A stretch of DNA of 11,318 nt, from positions 1 through 11,318 of the forward strand of contig JAXHUM010000012.1 in the NCBI GenBank assembly GCA_034189325.1, given 5' to 3'. This document shows, in pieces, positions 1 to 5,125 of the stretch. A program made the translations under genes and the position numbers. Positions within the stretch are counted from its first letter, which is position 1, and every line of letters starts with the position of its first letter. This stretch comes from JAXHUM01 sp034189325 (GTDB lineage: Bacteria > Desulfobacterota > DSM-4660 > Desulfatiglandales > Desulfatiglandaceae). The notes below the pieces were generated by a model. It was not told the DNA's origin. It saw only the letters and a list, made by a program, of their open reading frames with translations, and did no database searches.

Positions 1-117
1 TGTGTTGTCGGTGCTGGTCGTTGTGGCCATCATGAGTGTGTCTGTTTTGCCCATAGAGGGGAGACTCAGAAGTCCCAACAGCAATATGGCTGAGATAAAC
101 AAAGCTGTTTTTCTCAT
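1..117 (-). CDS. tupA: Tungstate ABC transporter substrate-binding protein TupA, N-terminal fragment (runs off the window)
   Basis: Only the first 39 codons are present; the rest lies beyond the left edge. The start is the ATG whose complement is at 115-117, with an AGGAG Shine-Dalgarno about 8 nt upstream. The translation begins MRKTALFISAILLLGLLSLP, a Sec signal peptide with two basic residues and a leucine-rich core. It continues with LMMATTTSTDNT at residues 28-39. The TTTSTDNT stretch is the hallmark N-terminal strand and oxyanion-binding loop of TupA, the periplasmic protein that captures tungstate for the TupBC ABC transporter. The gene lies 64 bp downstream of the TupA-like gene at 182-1015, in the same direction, so the two are probably co-transcribed and paralogous. 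tupB and tupC would be expected further left. The family call rests on one short but very characteristic motif. Confidence 0.8.
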   Translation of the reverse strand, partial: MRKTALFISAILLLGLLSLPSMGKTDTLMMATTTSTDNT

Positions 118-181
118 CTCAGTATCTCCTGTCTGATTGAAGTCGTTAACAAATGATCCCTTTACCTATCTTGAGTGATCC

Positions 182-1015
182 TCAAGGAATCGCTTCCGCA
201 GAGTAGAGGGGTTTTCCAAACTTCTCTTTTCCATAATCCCTGAAGATCTTTTGACCCGCCACAGATGTTATGAAACCGATAAAATCAATTGCAAGCTCGT
301 AATTTCTTCCCGGATATTTGGCCGGATTAACGGCAATAGCACTGTAATGATTGACTAGGGAGGGGTCGCCTTCAAAAAGGATATCTAACTGAAGCTCTCT
401 ACTCAAATAGATGTAGGTGCTCCGATCGGTCATGAAATAACCTTGCGAATCATCGGCCATTTTGAGTGTCGCCCCCATAAACAGGCCGCTTGTCCGATAC
501 CATGGCCCTTTAGGTTTTATTCCGGCCCTCTTCCAGATGGACATCTCCTTTTTATGGGTCCCTGAATTGTCTCCCCTCGAAAAGAAGAGGACCCCTGAGT
601 GGGCAATCTTTCGATAGGCATCGGCAACGTCTTTTGCCCCCTTGATCCCTGCCGGGTCTTTTGAAGGTCCTGCAATGACAAAGTCGTTACTGGCAACAAG
701 CCGTCGATTGACACCAAAACCATCTTTGATCAGTTTGTCCTCGGCCGTCTTGGCGTGGACCATAATCACATCTACCTTTCCAGACCTGAGTAGTCTGATG
801 GCCTTGCCGCTTCCCGCTTTTATCACCTCTACCTTGCATTTGTATTTTGCCCCAAAAGGACCTGCCACCGCATCAATCAGCCCCAATTCGTAAGGGCTTC
901 CGGTGGATAGGACCAATTCCTCCATTGCCGATCCAGCATGAGGAAAGCCCAGGAGGACCATCAAGAAAAAAATGAAAAACCTTATATCGAATCTTTGGGT
1001 CCTCATGTCATCCAT
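182..1015 (-). CDS. Divergent TupA-like periplasmic oxyanion-binding protein
   Basis: A 277-residue protein of the TupA branch of periplasmic substrate-binding proteins. A signal peptide spans residues 1-30 (basic start, FFIFFLMVLLG core, cleavage after GSA). TupA landmarks follow: SNDFVIAGP (109-117), FFSRGDNSGTHKKE (144-157, a ligand loop typical of TupA) and YFMTDRSTY (193-201). Length fits the family. The first ATG is preceded by GGGGAGGA at about 7 nt, which supports this start. The oddity is the N-terminal loop. Canonical TupA has TTTSTDNTGLLD, as in the neighbouring gene at 1-117, whereas this protein has LSTGSPYELGLID at residues 36-48. The threonine/serine-rich oxyanion loop is therefore altered and the ligand may differ (molybdate, tungstate or another anion). 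It precedes the canonical tupA in an apparent operon transcribed away from the large plus-strand cluster. Certain as a TupA-like binding protein, unsure about ligand. Confidence 0.85.
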   Translation of the reverse strand: MDDMRTQRFDIRFFIFFLMVLLGFPHAGSAMEELVLSTGSPYELGLIDAVAGPFGAKYKCKVEVIKAGSGKAIRLLRSGKVDVIMVHAKTAEDKLIKDGFGVNRRLVASNDFVIAGPSKDPAGIKGAKDVADAYRKIAHSGVLFFSRGDNSGTHKKEMSIWKRAGIKPKGPWYRTSGLFMGATLKMADDSQGYFMTDRSTYIYLSRELQLDILFEGDPSLVNHYSAIAVNPAKYPGRNYELAIDFIGFITSVAGQKIFRDYGKEKFGKPLYSAEAIP

Positions 1016-1111
1016 AAATCTGTCCTCCCCTTCGGGTTTGCGCTCTTCTGCAGCGTGCTCATATCATAAAAAAGACAGGGATTGGGCATGCTGGGAGTGG
1101 TTTCCATATTT

Positions 1112-1140
1112 ATTAAGAGTAGATAGGTTACGATGAGTCA
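1112..1140 (-). promoter_or_regulatory. Possible sigma70-type promoter for the tungstate-binding genes
   Basis: Read on the minus strand, TTGACT (1140-1135) is followed by a 17-bp spacer and CTTAAT (1117-1112), matching the consensus at 5 of 6 and 4 of 6 positions. Transcription would begin near 1105 and leave a leader of about 90 nt before the start at 1015. A second, weaker option is TTGACG (1168-1163) with CATATT (1145-1140). Short matches are common in AT-rich DNA, so this is tentative. Confidence 0.3.
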
Positions 1141-1165
1141 ATATGCATAATTTATACACCATCGT
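1130..1165. promoter_or_regulatory. Spaced inverted repeat overlapping the leftward promoter region, possible operator
   Basis: ACGATG at 1130-1135 is matched by its reverse complement CATCGT at 1160-1165, with 24 bp of AT-rich DNA between. GGTTA (1126-1130) and TAACC (1186-1190) form a second, wider pair around it. The site overlaps the candidate -35 boxes of the tungstate-binding genes. ModE-like or TunR-type oxyanion regulators are known for such genes, but I cannot match their motifs from memory. Confidence 0.25.
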
Positions 1166-1367
1166 CAAGTTATTCCATATTGAAATAACCGAAAAGGCTT
1201 TTGAATGTGATCTTTGCTAATGGCACCTCAAGGTGGAAGGACTTTCTACGTCGGCCTGAGGGGGGAGTCCATCACGTTAGGGGGACTGTGTTGAAGTAAA
1301 AAAGAAGCACCTATAAAAACCATCCACTTTGAAGCAGTTAATATAAGTAAGTATAAGAAACAAAGAA

Positions 1368-1404
1368 AGCTTGTGAAGCTCAAAAAAGTTATATTTATAA
1401 TATA
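1368..1404. promoter_or_regulatory. Two perfect palindromes just upstream of the rightward -35 box
   Basis: AGCTT-GTG-AAGCT (1368-1380) and TATATT-TAT-AATATA (1390-1404) are both exact inverted repeats with 3-bp centres. The second ends immediately before TTGACA at 1405. The position fits an activator or repressor site for the plus-strand operon. The second palindrome is pure A/T and could arise by chance in this AT-rich stretch. Confidence 0.35.
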
Positions 1405-1434
1405 TTGACAAATAAGAACGCATGTGTCTATTAT
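1405..1434 (+). promoter_or_regulatory. Sigma70-type promoter of the plus-strand operon
   Basis: A perfect TTGACA (-35, 1405-1410) is separated by 18 bp from TATTAT (-10, 1429-1434, 5 of 6 consensus). It lies in the divergent intergenic region, about 100 bp upstream of the first gene, in a strongly AT-rich context. Transcription should start near 1441. This is the best promoter match noticed in the window. Confidence 0.6.
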
Positions 1435-1440
1435 CCGACT

Positions 1441-1500
1441 CGGGATCAATGGGGGTTGTGCCCGCGGCAACTGATTTTGATCAGGCAGGACATGTTGATT
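1441..1500 (+). promoter_or_regulatory. Putative structured leader RNA with alternative stems
   Basis: The leader expected from the promoter at 1405-1434 can fold. GATCAA (1444-1449) pairs with TTGATC (1477-1482). Within that, a GC-rich hairpin forms: GTGCC region 1457-1462 against GGCAA at 1466-1470, with a CGC loop. A second TTGAT at 1495-1499 can compete for ATCAA (1445-1449), and ATCA (1480-1483) can pair with TGAT (1496-1499), so two exclusive folds exist. I recognise no known riboswitch class in it. Confidence 0.3.
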
Positions 1501-1535
1501 GGAGAGTATCATCATAGGGCAAGGCGTTTGAACGG

Positions 1536-2282
1536 ATGGACAACTTCCTTTTTCTAACTTATGTGTGTGCTTTCATCCTTTATGGTCTGGCATTCTGTTT
1601 TCATCTTTTTGATCGGAAGACCCCTGAAGTCTTTACCGGTTTTTCGGCACTGGGTGTCAATCTTCTCGTCCTGGTGGTCCTGATCATATTGTCAGGGCAC
1701 GGACCCTTTTTTGAATTGTTCGAATCCTTCCTATTGGTGACTTTTATTCTCGGGTGCCTGGGATTCTTTTACCCTGAGACCGGCGATAGGCGCCCCGGTC
1801 TCAGGATGTGGGTCTGGATGGAGATTCTTCTCCTGCTGACCATTGCCCTCTTTTTCCCGAAAAGACCCTCTCCCGCCCTCTATGATCGAACGTATCTCTA
1901 CCTTTACCTCTTTTTCGGCTTGAGAAAGATCGCCCTCTCAGCCCTATCTTTTGCCGCTGCTCAGTTCATCCAGTTCCGGGTTGAACGGAAAAGAGGTGTT
2001 CGCGGAAAAAGCCGCTTCCAGAAAGGGAGAAACTTCCTGTTACTTGGGACCCTGATTTTTTTGATGGCCGAGTATTCGGGCATTATCTGGTGTCAGAATG
2101 GATGGGGCGATTTTTGGCACTGGAATGGGGGATTTTTTCAGTCAACGGTGATTGTGCTTTACTTGATGTTGACCCTCCACCTGCCCGGCAAAGGCCGCCA
2201 GTCGGAAGGTATCCGGTCCCTCATAGGCGGTATGAGCGCCTGTTTGATGTTAACTCTGATGATCCTTAGGCATCTGGGATGA
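1536..2282 (+). CDS. CcsA/ResC-like cytochrome c assembly protein (short, divergent)
   Basis: A 248-residue polytopic membrane protein of the CcsA/ResC/CcmC haem-handling family, which with ResB delivers and attaches haem to apocytochromes outside the inner membrane (System II). GHGPFFELFES (54-64) corresponds to the family's periplasmic loop motif. W185-x4-WGDFWHWN (190-197) is the tryptophan-rich WWD haem-binding segment, followed by a helix with H215. Hydrophobic segments lie at about 5-23, 35-53, 58-78, 90-107, 119-147, 165-183, 200-216 and 226-245. Two oddities: the usual WD aspartate is N197, and no histidine exists in residues 108-193, where the helix before WWD normally supplies a conserved axial ligand. 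The start is the only in-frame one after a TAG at 1515-1517, and its ribosome-binding site is weak. The gene overlaps the ResB-like gene by 4 bp (ATGA). Family call firm, haem competence uncertain. Confidence 0.75.
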   Translation: MDNFLFLTYVCAFILYGLAFCFHLFDRKTPEVFTGFSALGVNLLVLVVLIILSGHGPFFELFESFLLVTFILGCLGFFYPETGDRRPGLRMWVWMEILLLLTIALFFPKRPSPALYDRTYLYLYLFFGLRKIALSALSFAAAQFIQFRVERKRGVRGKSRFQKGRNFLLLGTLIFLMAEYSGIIWCQNGWGDFWHWNGGFFQSTVIVLYLMLTLHLPGKGRQSEGIRSLIGGMSACLMLTLMILRHLG

Positions 2283-3148
2283 GAAGAATAAGCGAACAGC
2301 TTTCATCTTTGCACTTCACAACCTGGACGGTGGTTGTCCTGATCCTCTGGTTCTCAGGAGGGATATTGCTGGCAGGCCATGAGACCTATTCAAGAGAATT
2401 TGCCTTGATGAACAGGGTCCCTCTCAGGCACTGGATTGTAGATCCTCTGCAGGGGAGTTTCTTAATAAAGTCCTGGTTTGTCGGCCTCTGTCTGGTCATG
2501 GTTATCCTGGGAGTGAACCTCGTCTTTTGTTCATGGACCAAAATAATGAGGATAATCAGGATAAGGCTGTCGGCTTCAAAACTTCTGATGCTGGTGATTC
2601 ATATTGTCTTCGGATTGGTTGCCCTGGGTCATTTCGGGAGTTTTATGCTCGGCTATCGGCATGAGAATATTCGTTTGGCTGAAGGAGAGATCTTTTCTTT
2701 TGGAGAGGATTATGAACTTGCTCTTGTGAAAGTGCATTTCGTTGATGAGCCGTGGGTCCTCGACAAATCCAGGAGAGAATTGACTCGAAATCAATTTCAT
2801 TATCGCTCCAACTTTGCCGAAGTTATGCTGAGCCGTAAACAGAAGAAGGTCGATCAAGACCGGATCCACATCCTGCGGCCTTTCCGCCACAAGAATATTC
2901 AGATAACGCTCAAGAGATTTATCCCCCTTTCCACTAGAGCGCAGTCAAAGGGGAATGACAATGCCCCTGTAGGCGTTGTGTTAGTCGTATCAAAGAATCC
3001 CGTCATATGGATCTTCTTGACACTCTACCCCTTGATGATCCTGGGGATCATGATCTATATGCTGATGACCTGGAGAATCTCATCGCACTCTACGAACTCG
3101 AAAGAATACTCAGAAGGAGGAAGAGAGAATGAACGTGAAAATGAATAA
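2279..3148 (+). CDS. ResB-like cytochrome c biogenesis protein (short form)
   Basis: A 289-residue partner of the preceding CcsA-like protein; together they would form a System II cytochrome c synthetase. The N-terminus (LSSLHFTTWTVVVLILW) is the typical ResB start. Membrane segments lie at about 13-33, 65-86, 103-124 and 243-265. The pattern H108...H118-FGSFMLGYRHENIRLAEGE (118-136) corresponds to the ResB third helix and the start of its periplasmic domain. That domain, about residues 125-240, is much smaller than in standard ResB/Ccs1, whose total length is usually 350-550 residues. The C-terminal tail is hydrophilic. Translation is coupled to the upstream gene through an ATGA overlap, and the 3' end overlaps the receptor gene by 20 bp. 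Small ResB/CcsA pairs are known as dedicated synthetases for particular cytochromes. The haem c motif in the protein at 5126-6910 is the obvious candidate client. Confidence 0.75.
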   Translation: MRRISEQLSSLHFTTWTVVVLILWFSGGILLAGHETYSREFALMNRVPLRHWIVDPLQGSFLIKSWFVGLCLVMVILGVNLVFCSWTKIMRIIRIRLSASKLLMLVIHIVFGLVALGHFGSFMLGYRHENIRLAEGEIFSFGEDYELALVKVHFVDEPWVLDKSRRELTRNQFHYRSNFAEVMLSRKQKKVDQDRIHILRPFRHKNIQITLKRFIPLSTRAQSKGNDNAPVGVVLVVSKNPVIWIFLTLYPLMILGIMIYMLMTWRISSHSTNSKEYSEGGRENERENE

Positions 3149-5117
3149 GCTGCTGATGTTGTTTGTCTTGATGTTTACTTTCAGCCCGTTTTCTGTATGG
3201 GCGGAGCAGGATCAGGAGAAACGAAATGACGAGACAAGTGGTGTTTTCGACCTTGGTGAGGTTGTGGTAACTGGAAAGAGGGAGACCATTACCACTGTCA
3301 GTACGGTCGATACGATAGACAGAGACCGTGTAAAGATGACCAACACCAACAATGTGTCCGATGCCCTCACTACGGTTCCCGGCACTTACCTCAATGTAGG
3401 TACAAAAAATGAGAGAAACATCATCGTCCGCGGGCTGAGTCAGAAGTACGTTCCTGTGTTTTTCGACGGGATTCCTATCTATCTCCCCTACGACGGGTTC
3501 GTGGATACGGGTAATCTGACAACCAACAATATTTCAAAGATAACACTCACCAAGGGGATCAGCTCCGTTCTCTATGGTTTTAATACCATGGCCGGAGTGA
3601 TCAACGTCGTTACCATGAAACCTGAAAAACAATTTGAGGGCGATTACAGGTTGGAGATCAGTGAGAACAACACCTTTGACGTCGGCATCAATGTGGGATC
3701 AAGGCTTGACAGATTCTATTTCATGTTGAACGGTAATCGGTTCTATTCAGACGGTTTTTCACTTTCCGATGGTTTTGACCCCACAGACAACGAAGATGGG
3801 GGGCTCCGTGACAATTCCGATATTGATGACTGGAACGGATCGGCCAAGATAGGTTTTATGCCGGCTGACGGCCATGAGTATGCCTTCGGTGTGCAGTTGG
3901 TGGAACGAGAAAAAGGATTGCCGCCCAGCACGACCGGAAGAGCGAGGTATTGGCGCTTCACGGATTGGGAAAAAAAGACCTACTATTTCATCGGCGATAC
4001 CCCTATCGCCGATCATTTCTTGGTAAAGACCCGGGTCTATCGGGATGAGTATTATAATGTCCTCGATTCCTATGACGATGATTTTTACAGTGATCAGACC
4101 AGAGGATATGCCTTTCATAGCACTTATGACGACTATAGCAACGGTGGTTCCATCATCCTCAGATCGGATATCATTCCGAGGAATACGATAAGCTTCTCAT
4201 TTCATTGTAAGGAGGATGTCCATCGCGAACAGGATGATCGGGACGAAGCCTGGGAAAAGTACGAACAGAAGATGATCTCTTACGGTTTGGAGGATGATAT
4301 CAAGGTGACCGAAAAGGTCGCCCTTGTCATCGGCGCGAGCTATGATATTCAGAAGGCGGAGTATGCCAATGGCGGTCCACTCAGGGATGACGAAAAGGCC
4401 TTTAATCCTCAGGCAGGAGTCCGTGTGACAGTCCTCAAAGATGCAGACCTCCATTTTTCCGTCGGCAGAAAGACAAGGTTTCCCACCCTCTTCGAATACT
4501 ATTCCGGTCAATTTGGGAGGATGGAGCCTAACCCCAATCTCGAAGAGGAAGAGGCGATGAACTATGAGGCTGGCATTAAAAAGCCTATCGCAGGAGAAAG
4601 TGTGATCGGACTCACCGCTTTTTACTCCGATATAGAAAACCTGATTGTGCAAAAAGAAATCGCCGAGGACACAGATCAGTATCAGAACATCGGCGAAGCT
4701 CGGTTTCAAGGCCTTGAGTTTTCTTTTCAATCGAGTTTTTTCGAGAACAATGACTTTGAAATCCACTACACTTACCTGGACGCTGAGGATCGGTCCCCTT
4801 ACAGGACGAGCGATAACCTGGAAGAGAGTTCAGAGCACAAAATCTACATAAGTGATCTCTTTAAGCTGAATCATTGGATCTCTTTCTTCGGAAAAGCGGA
4901 ATACAACTCAAAGAGATACTACGAAGATTTTGATTCAGGTGAATGGAGGACCCTGGATGGATTCTGGGTTGTCGACGCCAAAGTCATCCTCACCGTCTCC
5001 AAAAACCTTGAGGTAGAGCTTGGGGCCAGGAATCTCCTTGATGATAATTACGAATTGAGCGATGGCTATCCGAGAGAGGGAAGGAACCTCTTTTTTGCCG
5101 TCAAAGGGACGTTTTAA
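3129..5117 (+). CDS. TonB-dependent outer-membrane receptor
   Basis: A 662-residue outer-membrane transporter. A signal peptide spans residues 1-25 (cleavage after VWA). The TonB box is GEVVVTG at 43-49. The plug domain covers about 55-165, with NIIVRGLSQKYVPVFFDGIP (97-116) and ITLTKGISSVLYG (138-150) followed by GVINVVT (156-162). A 22-strand-type barrel fills the rest. It ends with the family signature NLLDDNY, then GYPREGR and a terminal phenylalanine, as expected for Bam-dependent insertion. AAGGAGG lies 8 nt before the chosen ATG. The start is inside the ResB-like gene, so translation is coupled. The loops are rich in aspartate, which may suit a cationic or metal-containing ligand, but ligand identity cannot be read from sequence. 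The neighbouring tetrapyrrole methylase fusion and ExbBD suggest uptake of a tetrapyrrole, corrinoid or metal chelate (inference). Confidence 0.93.
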   Translation: MNVKMNKLLMLFVLMFTFSPFSVWAEQDQEKRNDETSGVFDLGEVVVTGKRETITTVSTVDTIDRDRVKMTNTNNVSDALTTVPGTYLNVGTKNERNIIVRGLSQKYVPVFFDGIPIYLPYDGFVDTGNLTTNNISKITLTKGISSVLYGFNTMAGVINVVTMKPEKQFEGDYRLEISENNTFDVGINVGSRLDRFYFMLNGNRFYSDGFSLSDGFDPTDNEDGGLRDNSDIDDWNGSAKIGFMPADGHEYAFGVQLVEREKGLPPSTTGRARYWRFTDWEKKTYYFIGDTPIADHFLVKTRVYRDEYYNVLDSYDDDFYSDQTRGYAFHSTYDDYSNGGSIILRSDIIPRNTISFSFHCKEDVHREQDDRDEAWEKYEQKMISYGLEDDIKVTEKVALVIGASYDIQKAEYANGGPLRDDEKAFNPQAGVRVTVLKDADLHFSVGRKTRFPTLFEYYSGQFGRMEPNPNLEEEEAMNYEAGIKKPIAGESVIGLTAFYSDIENLIVQKEIAEDTDQYQNIGEARFQGLEFSFQSSFFENNDFEIHYTYLDAEDRSPYRTSDNLEESSEHKIYISDLFKLNHWISFFGKAEYNSKRYYEDFDSGEWRTLDGFWVVDAKVILTVSKNLEVELGARNLLDDNYELSDGYPREGRNLFFAVKGTF

Positions 5118-5125
5118 AGGAGATT

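Larger units (their letters stand above)
1016..1535. other. Divergent intergenic region between the tungstate-binding genes and the plus-strand operon
   Basis: About 520 bp without a convincing gene. Its left part (1105-1200) is AT-rich and holds a possible leftward promoter and a spaced inverted repeat. A more GC-rich island (about 1222-1290) can form competing hairpins. The right part (1368-1440) is very AT-rich, with two perfect palindromes and a good rightward promoter. The last 95 bp form the leader of the plus-strand operon. An 89-codon antisense frame overlaps the region but has a composition unlike a gene. Confidence 0.7.

Noticed and set aside
1441..1500. Resemblance of CCCGCGGCAACTG in the leader to the conserved core of cobalamin riboswitches
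   Set aside because: The upstream conserved elements and the AGCCAGGAGACC-type segment are not found, and the likely transcription start leaves too little RNA for a full aptamer.
1246..1515. Antisense 89-codon frame in the intergenic region as a small gene
   Set aside because: It crosses the promoter and leader of the plus-strand operon, has no recognisable motif, and its translation reflects the AT-rich composition.
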